This document shows positions 27,021-35,617 of a stretch of DNA of 64,000 bases, one piece after another. The stretch is from Contendibacter sp031732755 (GTDB lineage Bacteria; Pseudomonadota; Gammaproteobacteria; Competibacterales; Competibacteraceae). Position 1 is the first letter of the stretch. Each line of letters starts with the position of its first letter. Below the pieces are notes generated by a model. That model worked only from the letters and a program-made list of their open reading frames with translations. It did not search any database and had not been told where the DNA came from. Location: NCBI GenBank assembly GCA_031732755.1, contig JAVMKI010000048.1, positions 1 through 64,000 of the forward strand, in the 5' to 3' direction. Made by a program: the position numbers and the translations under genes.

Positions 27021-28016
27021 ATGATCAATAAAAATACACCTCACGCTGCGGTGAGTCAACCCCCGAAGTTGCTGGATAACGTTCGCGATAAGATTCGCCT
27101 CAAGCACTATAGTATTCGTACTGAACAAGCCTATGTGGATTGGGTGCGGCGCTTCATCTTGTTCCACGGCAAGCGCCATCCCAAAGAAATGGGGGCAGCC
27201 GAAGTCGAAGCCTTCCTCACCCATCTGGCGGTGCGAGGCAAAGTGGCGGCCTCCACCCAAAACCAAGCCCGCAGCGCCCTGCTGTTTCTGTACAAGGAAG
27301 TTCTCGGCCAGCAACTGCCTTGGCTGGATGACGTGGAACAGGCCAAACGCCCGCAGCGGTTGCCGGTGGTGCTGACCCACGCCGAAGTCAAGGCCGTGCT
27401 GGATCGGCTGAGTGGAACGCACCGCCTCATGGCCAATCTTCTGTATGGAACGGGGGTGCGTCTGATGGAAGGCATGCGGCTGCGGGTCAAGGACATCGAC
27501 TTCGAGCGGCGGGAAATCCTGGTGCGCGACGGCAAGGGCGGAAAAGATCGCGTCGCGCCGCTGCCGCTCGCCTTGGTCGAACCGCTACGCAGCCACCTGG
27601 CGTGGGTCAGGAGCTTGCACGAAGAGGATTTGCGGGCGGGCTACGGCGCGGTCTACCTGCCCGACGCCCTGGAGCGAAAATACCCCAACGCCAACCGCGA
27701 ATGGGGCTGGCAGTACCTGTTTCCCTCGCGGCGACTGTCGGTCGATCCCCGTTCCGGCGTCACCCGCCGCCATCACGCCGACGAGAAGGGCGTGCAGCGG
27801 GCCATCAAGCAAGCGGTGCGCGATGCGGGCTTGGCAAAACCGGCGACGCCCCACACCCTGCGCCACAGCTTCGCCACGCACCTGCTCATGGCCGGCTACG
27901 ACATCCGCACCGTGCAGGAATTGTTGGGCCACCAGGACGTCAGCACCACCATGATCTACACCCACGTCCTCAATCGCGGCGGCAAGGGTGTGGTCAGCCC
28001 GCTCGACGTCATCTGA
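27021..28016 (+). CDS. intI: Integron integrase IntI (tyrosine recombinase)
   Basis: A 331-residue site-specific tyrosine recombinase that inserts and excises gene cassettes at attI and attC. The SAM-like N-terminal domain (KIRLKHYSIRTEQAYVDWVR) is followed by the catalytic domain with R147 (GTGVRLMEG), H278 and R281 (HTLRHSFATH), H304 (LGHQ) and nucleophile Y313. The IntI-specific extra segment is present around residues 221-236 (YPNANREWGWQYLFPS), which separates it from XerC/XerD. All catalytic residues are intact, so it may be active. Its orientation is opposite to the cassettes, as expected. It is followed directly by nth. Confidence 0.95.
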   Translation: MINKNTPHAAVSQPPKLLDNVRDKIRLKHYSIRTEQAYVDWVRRFILFHGKRHPKEMGAAEVEAFLTHLAVRGKVAASTQNQARSALLFLYKEVLGQQLPWLDDVEQAKRPQRLPVVLTHAEVKAVLDRLSGTHRLMANLLYGTGVRLMEGMRLRVKDIDFERREILVRDGKGGKDRVAPLPLALVEPLRSHLAWVRSLHEEDLRAGYGAVYLPDALERKYPNANREWGWQYLFPSRRLSVDPRSGVTRRHHADEKGVQRAIKQAVRDAGLAKPATPHTLRHSFATHLLMAGYDIRTVQELLGHQDVSTTMIYTHVLNRGGKGVVSPLDVI

Positions 28017-28035
28017 TCGAACCCACGGCGCTCCC

Positions 28036-28674
28036 ATGGACCCCCGTCAAATTCACCAACTTTTCGCCCGCCTGCGAGCCGCCCGTCCCCAGCCGACCAC
28101 CGAACTGCGTTATCACGGTCCATTCGAATTGCTGGTGGCCGTGATTCTCTCGGCGCAAGCCACCGACAAGAAGGTCAACGAGGTCACCGCCCGACTCTTC
28201 CCAGTCGCCAACACCCCGCAAGCCTTGCTGGACCTGGGCGAGGGAGGTTTAAAGAATTTCATCAAGACCATCGGTCTTTACAATGCCAAGGCCGCCAATA
28301 TTCGCAAAACCTGCGCCCTGCTGCTGGAGCGGCACGGTGGCGCGGTGCCGCGCGACCGCGAAGCCCTGGAATCGCTGCCGGGCGTGGGCCGCAAGACCGC
28401 CAATGTCATCCTCAATACCGCCTTCGGCGAACCGACGATTGCGGTCGATACCCATATCTTCCGGGTCGCCAACCGCACCGGGTTGGCGCCGGGCCAAACC
28501 GTGCGGGACGTGGAGGAGGGCCTGCTGGCCGCGACGCCGACCGAATTCCGCCAGGACGCCCACCATTGGCTGATCCTGCATGGCCGCTACGTCTGCACCG
28601 CCCGCAAGCCGCGCTGCCCGGACTGCCCGATCCGCGATCTGTGTGAATACCCCGACAAGAGCGAGACGAACTGA
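28036..28674 (+). CDS. nth: Endonuclease III (DNA glycosylase/AP lyase)
   Basis: A 212-residue base-excision repair enzyme that removes oxidised pyrimidines. The helix-hairpin-helix reads LPGVGRKTANV with the catalytic lysine, and the catalytic aspartate is in AVDTHIFRVANR. The C-terminal 4Fe-4S ligands are in CTARKPRCPDCPIRDLC. I used the ATG at 28036 (MDPRQIHQLF); a GTG start upstream would overlap intI. It begins 20 bases after intI and its stop overlaps the next gene by one base. Confidence 0.95.
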   Translation: MDPRQIHQLFARLRAARPQPTTELRYHGPFELLVAVILSAQATDKKVNEVTARLFPVANTPQALLDLGEGGLKNFIKTIGLYNAKAANIRKTCALLLERHGGAVPRDREALESLPGVGRKTANVILNTAFGEPTIAVDTHIFRVANRTGLAPGQTVRDVEEGLLAATPTEFRQDAHHWLILHGRYVCTARKPRCPDCPIRDLCEYPDKSETN

Positions 28675-29105
28675 TGTTTGGCAACGACCGCGACAGTCTA
28701 CGTCGCTACTACTGCACGGTTTGGGAAAAAGCCCGCGCTGGCCAGCCGTTGGAACCGTTGGAGCAAATCATTGCCGAGGCGATCCGCGAACACCCCGAAT
28801 ACCAGCCGGTATTGACCGATGCCGAAACCGCCCTGGGCCGCGAGTACACCCCCGAACAGGGCCAGACCAACCCCTTCCTGCACTTGGGCATGCACATCGC
28901 CATTCGCGAGCAACTCGGCGCCAACCGTCCAGCCGGCATTCTTGATGTGTACCAGCGCCTGTGTCGGCGCGCGGGCGACACCCACGCCGCCGAGCATCGG
29001 ATGATGGAATGCTTGGGCGAGACCCTGTGGGAAGCCCAGCGCGCCGGCCGGGAACCGGACGAGCGGGCCTATCTGGAGCGGCTACGACGGCTGGCGCGGA
29101 CGTGA
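28674..29105 (+). CDS. DUF1841 family protein
   Basis: A 143-residue cytosolic protein of the DUF1841 family, with the pattern RRYYCTVWEKARAGQPLEPLE and the histidine-rich NPFLHLGMHIAIREQL. Function is not known. It is commonly found next to nth in gammaproteobacteria as I recall, and here its ATG overlaps the nth stop by one base, implying translational coupling. Confidence 0.8.
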   Translation: MFGNDRDSLRRYYCTVWEKARAGQPLEPLEQIIAEAIREHPEYQPVLTDAETALGREYTPEQGQTNPFLHLGMHIAIREQLGANRPAGILDVYQRLCRRAGDTHAAEHRMMECLGETLWEAQRAGREPDERAYLERLRRLART

Positions 29106-29131
29106 ATCGCCCACGGGACGAAACGGTTCGC

Positions 29132-30112
29132 TCAACGGTTCACATCGACCACGACCCGACCGCGCACCTGGCCGGCCAGTAGATCAGCGGCGGTGGCGAT
29201 GGCTTCACCCAGACCGATTTCCCGCGTCATGGCGTCGAGTCGGGCGGGGTCGAGATCGCGACCGAGTCGCCGCCACGCTTCCTCGCGCACCGCCAGCGGC
29301 GCCATGACGCTATCGATGCCGTACAGGGTGACGCCTCGCAGGATGAAAGGCGCGACGCTGGCGGGAAAATCCATGCCCTGCGCCAGGCCGCAGGCGGCGA
29401 CGGCACCGCGATAGCGGGTCGTGGCGCAGGCATTGGCCAGGGTATGGCTGCCGACGGCGTCGACGACTCCGGCCCAACGCTCCTTGCCCAACGGTTTGCC
29501 CGGCGTCGCTAGTTCACCGCGGTCAATGATCACGCTCGCGCCCAACGCCTGAAGATAATCGGCCTCGGCGGCGCGGCCGGTGGAGGCGACGACGCGATAA
29601 CCCAGCTTGGCCAGCAGGGCGATGGCGACGCCGCCCACGCCGCCACTGGCGCCCGTGACGAGAATCTCGCCATCGTCGGGGCGGAGGCCGTGCTTTTCCA
29701 GTGCCAGCACGCAGAGCATGGCGGTGTAACCAGCGGTGCCGATGGCCATGGCCTGGCGCGCGTTGAAGACCTCGGGCAATCGCACGAGCCAGTCGCCGCA
29801 CACCCGAGCCCACTGCGCCAGACCGCCCCAGTGGGTTTCGCCGACCCCCCAGCCGTTGAGCACCACGCGGTCGCCAGCTCGCCACCTCGGGTGATCGCTC
29901 TCGGTCACGACCCCGGCGAAATCAATGCCGGGAACCATCGGAAAACGCCGCGCGACCGGTGCCTGGCCGGTGATGGCGAGGCCGTCCTTGTAATTAAGCG
30001 TGGACCAGTCGACCCGCACGGTCACATCACCCGCCGGCAGCGCGGTTTCGGTGATGGCTTGGAGCCGGGCCTGATAGCCGGCGTCCGTGGTAATCAGAAT
30101 GCCTTGAAACAC
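29132..30112 (-). CDS. acuI: Acrylyl-CoA reductase AcuI / YhdH-type oxidoreductase
   Basis: A 326-residue zinc-free medium-chain dehydrogenase that probably reduces acrylyl-CoA or related enones with NADPH. The N-terminal GroES-like domain includes WSTLNYKDGLAITG and the cofactor domain ILVTGASGGVGGVA. The segment GMDFPASVAPFILRGVTLYG is characteristic of the YhdH/AcuI group. It is the last gene of a minus-strand series, with the DUF2934 protein gene 13 bases upstream. Confidence 0.85.
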   Translation of the reverse strand: MFQGILITTDAGYQARLQAITETALPAGDVTVRVDWSTLNYKDGLAITGQAPVARRFPMVPGIDFAGVVTESDHPRWRAGDRVVLNGWGVGETHWGGLAQWARVCGDWLVRLPEVFNARQAMAIGTAGYTAMLCVLALEKHGLRPDDGEILVTGASGGVGGVAIALLAKLGYRVVASTGRAAEADYLQALGASVIIDRGELATPGKPLGKERWAGVVDAVGSHTLANACATTRYRGAVAACGLAQGMDFPASVAPFILRGVTLYGIDSVMAPLAVREEAWRRLGRDLDPARLDAMTREIGLGEAIATAADLLAGQVRGRVVVDVNR

Positions 30113-30125
30113 GGGGAATTCTCCG

Positions 30126-30719
30126 TCAGGGACGAGTGGTTGCGCTCGCGGGTGGATCGGCGTCCTCGGGAGGAGGTGCCGCGCGGCTGGTGGCCAGCGT
30201 CTCCAGGAACCGGGTTTCCGCCGTCAACCAGAAGTCGAACGCCAAATCGCATTGGCCGCCCGCCGTCTCCCAGAAGTAATAGGCTGTCTTGCGAATCTGC
30301 TCCAGGTAATCCGCCGGTGAGAATCCCTCGAACACTCTGGCCATGGCCTCTTCCTGGCTCAGGCGGGCACCAGCGGCGCGCGTCGCCGATTCCGTCAGCA
30401 AGCGCAAATGCTTTTCCGCCGCCAGCCAGTAATCCAGCGAACGGTCGCGCTGGTCGGTGCTGGCCTCCCACATGCAGCGGGCCAGTTCGCGAACGCGATA
30501 CAGATACAGGGCGCGCAAGGCCGACGGCCAGGCGGCGGCGGTTTCGAGCATGGAAGAGGCGGCCGTATTAGCTCGCCGGATCGAATCGGCCGTCAGTTCG
30601 ACGACCATCCGTTCAGCCATTTCCCAGAAATCAAGAGCAGTCTGGCCAAACGCGTGACCGGTGGACTGCCAGAGGTGATAGGCAAGGTTGCGAATCTCGG
30701 GCTCCAGATCGTTTTCCAT
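30126..30719 (-). CDS. Protein with three DUF2934 repeats
   Basis: A 197-residue acidic helical protein built from three copies of a DUF2934-like unit. They are IRNLAYHLWQSTGHAFGQTA (residues 9-28, ending DFWEMAE), VRELARCMWEASTDQRDRS (near 75, ending DYWLAAE) and IRKTAYYFWETAGGQCDLA (near 141, ending DFWLTAE). Such units are usually single; three with long linkers is unusual. The role is unknown. It sits between glgA and acuI, downstream of a likely glgA terminator. Confidence 0.7.
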   Translation of the reverse strand: MENDLEPEIRNLAYHLWQSTGHAFGQTALDFWEMAERMVVELTADSIRRANTAASSMLETAAAWPSALRALYLYRVRELARCMWEASTDQRDRSLDYWLAAEKHLRLLTESATRAAGARLSQEEAMARVFEGFSPADYLEQIRKTAYYFWETAGGQCDLAFDFWLTAETRFLETLATSRAAPPPEDADPPASATTRP

Positions 30720-30835
30720 AGGGTGGATGATCCTGTCTTTGGGGGTGGTGCAACGGGGGCGCGCGCCTTACCGCGGCGCAAGACGCATGATGTCCGATGA
30801 CAACCATAAACTGTAGTTGATCGCCCGGAAAGTAA

Positions 30836-30857
30836 AACGCCGGCTGGCGCCGGCGTT
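30836..30857 (-). terminator. Terminator after the glycogen synthase gene
   Basis: A 9-bp stem, AACGCCGGC / GCCGGCGTT, with a 4-base loop. On the minus strand it runs into TTTTAC, giving a moderate intrinsic terminator 16 bases after the glgA stop. Confidence 0.65.
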
Positions 30858-30873
30858 CGCGGGGGAGAGTGGA

Positions 30874-32103
30874 TCAACCGCGCTGCGGCCGCAGCCGGCG
30901 ATACAGATCGTAGGTCTGCTGGGCGATGCTGCGCCAACTGTAGTGACGCTCGACCCGGTCGCGGCCCGCCTGACCCATCCGTTCGCGCAACGCGGGGTCC
31001 GCCGCGAGGCGGTTGATCGCCTCGGCCAAGCCGTGTTCGAATCGGCTGGGCGCAACCGGATCGTGCGGTGGGTCCAGGGAAAGATGCGGGTCCACCAGGA
31101 AGCCGGTTTCTCCGTCCACCACCACCTCGCAGATGCCGCCGACCGCGCTGCCCACCACCGGCGTGCCGCAGGCCATCGCTTCCAGATTGATGATGCCGAA
31201 TGGTTCGTAAATGGAGGGACAGCAGAAAATGGCGGCGTGCGAGTACAGCGTGATGGTGGTCTGACGCGACACCATCTTCGGAATCCAGATGATTCCGGTG
31301 CGGTGGGTTTGCAGCTCCTGCACCATGTCCTCGATTTCGCGTTGCATCGTCAGGGTGTCGGCGTCGCCGGCGCACAGCACGACTTGCAGCTTGGGATCGA
31401 GATGCGGAATGGCCTGCAGCAGGTAGTACAGCCCTTTCTGCCGGGTGATGCGGCCGACGAACAGCACGTAGGGGCGATTGGGGTCGATGCCGAACTGGGC
31501 AATGGCGGCGGGATCGTGGATCGGCCGGTATTCCTCGGTGTCGATGCCGTTGGGAATCACCACCACTCGGGTCGGTTCCACGTTGAACAGGCGCAGGATA
31601 TCGTCGCGGGTGCTGCGCGAGACGGCGATGATGGCGTCGGCGGTCTCCAGCGCGGTCTTTTCGATCCAGCGGGACAGATCGTAACCCGTCCCGAGCTGAT
31701 CGCGTTTCCACGGCCGCAGCGGCTCCAGCGAATGGACGGTGACCACCATCGGGATGTTGTAGAGAATCTTGGCGAGGATGCCGCTGAAGTGGGCGTACCA
31801 GGTGTGACAGTGGATGATCTCGGCGTTGCCTTCCAGGTCGCTGATGCCCTGACCGACGAAGGCCAGACAGGTGCTCAACGCTTTCAGCGGGGAGACGAAG
31901 GATTGCGGACAGCCAGCGAAATGGGTGGTGTCCATCTTGATGCCGCGCACGTGCAACTGGCCGTCGTCGATGTTCTGATCATGGAAGCTGCGCACCTCGA
32001 CCGGCGTCAGCTTGGCCAGTTCGCGCGACAAGTATTCGACGTGGACTCCCGCGCCGCCGTAGACGTAGGGGGGATATTCGTTGGTGGTGAGCAGGACGCG
32101 CAT
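30874..32103 (-). CDS. glgA: Glycogen synthase, GT4 type
   Basis: A 409-residue glycosyltransferase of family GT4 that extends alpha-1,4-glucan or makes maltose-1-phosphate from a nucleotide glucose, as in actinobacterial GlgA/GlgM. The N-terminal loop reads TNEYPPYVYGGAGVHVEYL, and the C-terminal nucleotide-binding motif is EPFGIINLEAMACGTPVVGS. The length is shorter than E. coli GT5 GlgA. Its presence agrees with a glycogen-storing lifestyle. It is alone, without other glg genes in the window. Confidence 0.85.
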   Translation of the reverse strand: MRVLLTTNEYPPYVYGGAGVHVEYLSRELAKLTPVEVRSFHDQNIDDGQLHVRGIKMDTTHFAGCPQSFVSPLKALSTCLAFVGQGISDLEGNAEIIHCHTWYAHFSGILAKILYNIPMVVTVHSLEPLRPWKRDQLGTGYDLSRWIEKTALETADAIIAVSRSTRDDILRLFNVEPTRVVVIPNGIDTEEYRPIHDPAAIAQFGIDPNRPYVLFVGRITRQKGLYYLLQAIPHLDPKLQVVLCAGDADTLTMQREIEDMVQELQTHRTGIIWIPKMVSRQTTITLYSHAAIFCCPSIYEPFGIINLEAMACGTPVVGSAVGGICEVVVDGETGFLVDPHLSLDPPHDPVAPSRFEHGLAEAINRLAADPALRERMGQAGRDRVERHYSWRSIAQQTYDLYRRLRPQRG

Positions 32104-32237
32104 TGTTGTTGTGCTCCCTTGGCCGGGTTAGTGGCGGTGAGGTGAACGGATTCCGATGGGGCGTCCAGTCGGAAGGGTCTGAAGATGCGGCATTATGCCA
32201 AGTGGCGCGCGGTTTTTGAACGGGCTTGGCGCTTTGC

Positions 32238-32816
32238 TCAAAACGTCGCCGCTAGCGCGCGCACCTGATCCAGCATGGTCTGCCGCTCGGCGGGGGCGAT
32301 GGTGGTAACCTGGTAGAACGCCCGATGGATGATGTTGCGGACGCCACAAGCGCCGAGCACGCCCTCGGTCATCGGGCGGACCAGCAATTCATGCCAGCGC
32401 TCGCGCTGATAAGTCGCCTCATCGCCGCCCAGCGTGTTGATGATCAGCGCCCGTTCGTGGGGCAGCAGGCCCCGCATCCCCTCGGGACCAAAGTCGAAGG
32501 CGAACTTGCGGGTGAATACCCGATCGATCCAGCCCTTGAGAATGGCCGGCGGGCCAAACCACCAGATCGGATAGACGAACACCAGTCCCCGCGCCCAGTG
32601 AACGGCATCCTGCTCTCGCCGGGCATCCACCGGTAAATCGCCGCGCCAGTTACGCAACAGATCCTCGCTGTCCAGCGTCGCCCGGAATTGCATCTGATAC
32701 AGATCATGGATGCGGGTGGCGTGACCGCGTTCGCGCAAGGTGGCGTCCGCGGTTTCCAGAATGGCCCGATTGAAGCTGCGCGGGTTGGGGTGGGCGTAGA
32801 CGAGCAGGACGTTCAT
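32238..32816 (-). CDS. NAD(P)H quinone oxidoreductase, flavodoxin fold
   Basis: A 192-residue flavoprotein of the KefF/MdaB/NQO1-like family. The N-terminal FMN or FAD loop is MNVLLVYAHPNPRSFN, and the second cofactor loop is VYPIWWFGPPAILKGWIDRVF. It probably performs two-electron reduction of quinones for detoxification. It lies 5 bases downstream of the FAH-family gene, so the two are likely one operon. Confidence 0.85.
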   Translation of the reverse strand: MNVLLVYAHPNPRSFNRAILETADATLRERGHATRIHDLYQMQFRATLDSEDLLRNWRGDLPVDARREQDAVHWARGLVFVYPIWWFGPPAILKGWIDRVFTRKFAFDFGPEGMRGLLPHERALIINTLGGDEATYQRERWHELLVRPMTEGVLGACGVRNIIHRAFYQVTTIAPAERQTMLDQVRALAATF

Positions 32817-32821
32817 GCCAT

Positions 32822-33481
32822 TCAGGCCACGCGCGCGGCGAATGCATGATCGGCGAGGCCAAGGACCAGTTGGTCACCGGATTGCAACGGTCCAACACCG
32901 GCTGGCGTGCCGGTCAACACCACATCGCCCGGTTGCAGGGTAAAGTGTGTGGAGATGTGGGCCATGAGTTCGAAAATGCCGATGATCATCAGCCGGGTGT
33001 TGCCTTGTTGGCGCGGCGCGCCGTTGATCCACAGCGTTAGGTCGGTGGCCTGGGGATCAGCCAGGGCTTCGGGTTTGACGAACGGCGACAGCGGGCAGGA
33101 ACCGTCGAACGCCTTGGCGGTTTCCCAGGGATGGCCTTTCTTCTTTAATGCATTCTGTAAGTCGCGCAGGGTCAGGTCCAGAGCGACGCCGTATCCAGCG
33201 ACAGCCTGCTGGGCGGTCGCGGCGTCGGCGTCGCGCAATGTCCGACCCACCAGCACCGCCAGTTCCACTTCGTGATGGCATTCGCCCCGATCTGCCGGCA
33301 ACCGGATCGGTTCACTCAGATCGAGCAGCGCGGTAGCCGGTTTCATGAACAGGATCGGGGTTTCCGGGACCGCGTTGTTCAGTTCACGGATGTGGTCGAG
33401 ATAATTGCGGCCGATGCACACGATCTTGCCGACGGGCAGATCCAACGGATCGCCTTCCAGATAACGATGCCGATAAGCCAC
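32822..33481 (-). CDS. Fumarylacetoacetate hydrolase family protein (YcgM-like)
   Basis: A 219-residue FAH-fold enzyme resembling E. coli YcgM, an acylpyruvate hydrolase or oxaloacetate tautomerase. The metal-binding glutamates are in ECHHEVELAVLVG, with the active-site region GYGVALDLTLRDLQ and the C-terminal GDVVLTGTPAGVGPL. I chose the GTG at 33481 with AAGGAAC upstream, which gives exactly the YcgM length; the open frame extends to 33703 but the added residues look non-coding. Confidence 0.82.
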   Translation of the reverse strand: MAYRHRYLEGDPLDLPVGKIVCIGRNYLDHIRELNNAVPETPILFMKPATALLDLSEPIRLPADRGECHHEVELAVLVGRTLRDADAATAQQAVAGYGVALDLTLRDLQNALKKKGHPWETAKAFDGSCPLSPFVKPEALADPQATDLTLWINGAPRQQGNTRLMIIGIFELMAHISTHFTLQPGDVVLTGTPAGVGPLQSGDQLVLGLADHAFAARVA

Positions 33482-34000
33482 GACGAGTTCCTTATAGGTC
33501 TTTTTTAGGAATGAAAATCCTATTCTCAGGGAAGGAGAGAAGGAGAGCAACCAATGGGTTATCGTCGCCGGCCACTGGGTGGACCACCGCTTCAGGATCG
33601 GGTCGTCCGTTCCTCCACGACCCGCGCGGTCGATCAGGGCACGAAAAGGCCGTGGCGACCCTTTGCCACCAGTTGCCGAATCCGGTCGAGGAATGCAACG
33701 CATCCCGTTCGGTGAAAAGATCGTTGGTGAATCTGGCGGCTTGATAAACTTCTCTGGGAAGGTTGCGGGACCAGGACGCGGTATGAAAACCGGCGACAGT
33801 GCCGGCGACGGTCCGTTCCCTCATCTGTCAGTGGGCTTCCGTACCTGCGGGGTCTCGATTGCGGGAGGCCGCGATGGTCCGTCCGCATTGCGGATAAACC
33901 CACTCCTCCATGGAAACCGTTGCGTTGAACAACGTCGGTTTTCGTACAACCTCTGATCCTCACGTTGGTATTTTCCCACCCCCGATCAAAGGAGATTCCA
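33482..34000. other. Intergenic region, no gene seen
   Basis: The 519 bases between the FAH-family gene and the acyl-CoA synthetase gene hold only short frames without family resemblance or ribosome-binding sites. This region must include divergent promoters for both genes; none is clear enough to mark. Confidence 0.5.
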
Positions 34001-35560
34001 ATGGAACGCATTCAAAACCATGACGACCTGCCCATGAACTGGGTTGGAGACTGGGCGGGACGCCGCGCCACCCTGACGCCCCAGCGGACGGCTCTTTATG
34101 ACGCGTTCACCCAAAAGGCCTACACCTTTCAGGAGATGAATGGCCGTGCTTGTCGGGTGGGAACCTATCTGACCGATGTGCTCGGCCTGCGCAAAGGCGA
34201 TGTGATCGCGTTGATTTGCCGCAACCGGCTTGAATCCATCGATCTTTATCTGGCCTGTGGAAAACTGGGAGTTATTCTGGCCCCATTGAGCCAGCGTTTG
34301 AAAAAGCCGGAACTGGATGACTTGATGGCGCGTCTCCAGCCGTGCCTCCTCGTTCATGAGCATCTATTTGCCGAGCTGGTCGCGACCTTGGCAGTCCCCG
34401 CTTCGGTGCGGTCGGTGATCGACATGGACGATGACCGGGACGTTTTTGAAAGCGTCATCCTGAAGACCGACCCGCGCGAGGTGAACGTCCCGCTGGCGCT
34501 GAATGATCGTTGCCTGTACGTCCACACCGGTGGGACGACCGCCGTGCCGAAAATTTGCATCGTGTCTTATCGGCAGATGGTCTGGAATTCGGTGGACATC
34601 CTCGCCACTGGTTTGGCCGGCTCTTACCGAAATGTCCTCATCACGTTTCCTTTCTTCCACATCGGCGGATGGAACACCTTTACCCCGCTTTTTCATGCGG
34701 GCATCACCAGTGTCTTGCTGCGCGAATTCAATCCGGGTCTGATTCTCGAACTGATCCACGAGGGGCGCGTTGAGAACTTTGGCGCGGTGGAAGCCATGCT
34801 GCAATTTTTGATCGCGCATCCAAAATTCGGCGAGACCGACTTTTCCAAGCTCAAAGCAATTACCACCGCCGCCGCGCCCTGCTCGAAAGCGGTGATGCGG
34901 GTTTTCTTGGACAAGGGCATTCCCATCAGTCAAACCTATGGGATGACCGAGGCCGGCCCCTCCAATTTTGCCTATATCGCCCGCTCCGATTCCCTGGAGG
35001 AGTTGCTCACGAATTCAGCGAGCATCGGCACTTCCATGTTTCATTGCGATGCTAAAATCATTGACCCGGAATCCGGGCGCGCCGTCGAACCGGGTGAGGT
35101 GGGCGTTCTGTGTCTGCGAAGCCCGCATAATTTCGACGGCTATCTCCACGATCCGACACGGACCGAGAAGGTCATTGATCGGGACGGCTGGGTTTATACG
35201 GGAGACTTGGCCCTGCAAGATCAGGATGGTTTGATCTTTATCAAGGGGCGAGCGGACAACATGTTCATCTCTGGCGGAGAAAACATCTCCCCGGAGGAGA
35301 TCGAGCAAGCCTTGATGAGGCATCCGGCCATCGCCGGGGCGATTTGCGCCGGTATTCCCGATCCCAAGTGGGGACAGGCACCGGTCGCCCTCGTGGTCCT
35401 GCAAGCCGGAAAGAATACCGCCGAAGATGAACTTAAAACCTTTTGCCGGGATTATTTAGCCGATTATAAGGTTCCTCGGCAAATCCGGTCGGTTGCCGAA
35501 TTGCCGCTCACCGGCGCCGGAAAATTGGATCGCCAGGCCGTGGTCGCGATGTTTTCCTAA
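34001..35560 (+). CDS. AMP-dependent acyl-CoA synthetase/ligase
   Basis: A 519-residue adenylate-forming enzyme that activates a carboxylic acid with ATP and transfers it to coenzyme A. The ATP loop is HTGGTTAVPK, a variant of the usual T-SGTTG-PK. The A5 motif is QTYGMTEAGP, A7 is VYTGDLA, A8 is KGRADNMFISGGENISPEEIE and the catalytic lysine is in GAGKLDRQ. I chose the ATG at 34001 with AAGGAG upstream. The substrate is not readable; medium-chain or aromatic acids are typical for this subgroup. It stands alone on the plus strand. Confidence 0.88.
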   Translation: MERIQNHDDLPMNWVGDWAGRRATLTPQRTALYDAFTQKAYTFQEMNGRACRVGTYLTDVLGLRKGDVIALICRNRLESIDLYLACGKLGVILAPLSQRLKKPELDDLMARLQPCLLVHEHLFAELVATLAVPASVRSVIDMDDDRDVFESVILKTDPREVNVPLALNDRCLYVHTGGTTAVPKICIVSYRQMVWNSVDILATGLAGSYRNVLITFPFFHIGGWNTFTPLFHAGITSVLLREFNPGLILELIHEGRVENFGAVEAMLQFLIAHPKFGETDFSKLKAITTAAAPCSKAVMRVFLDKGIPISQTYGMTEAGPSNFAYIARSDSLEELLTNSASIGTSMFHCDAKIIDPESGRAVEPGEVGVLCLRSPHNFDGYLHDPTRTEKVIDRDGWVYTGDLALQDQDGLIFIKGRADNMFISGGENISPEEIEQALMRHPAIAGAICAGIPDPKWGQAPVALVVLQAGKNTAEDELKTFCRDYLADYKVPRQIRSVAELPLTGAGKLDRQAVVAMFS

Positions 35561-35617
35561 AAAACGATCAGCGATGCCAGGGCGTCGCGTTGGCGAGAAC
35601 GCCAAGGGGTAGCCTGT

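Noticed and set aside
33492..33956. Opposed frames of about 110-125 residues between the FAH-family and acyl-CoA synthetase genes
   Set aside because: They overlap each other, lack ribosome-binding sites and show no domain, so they were taken as chance frames.
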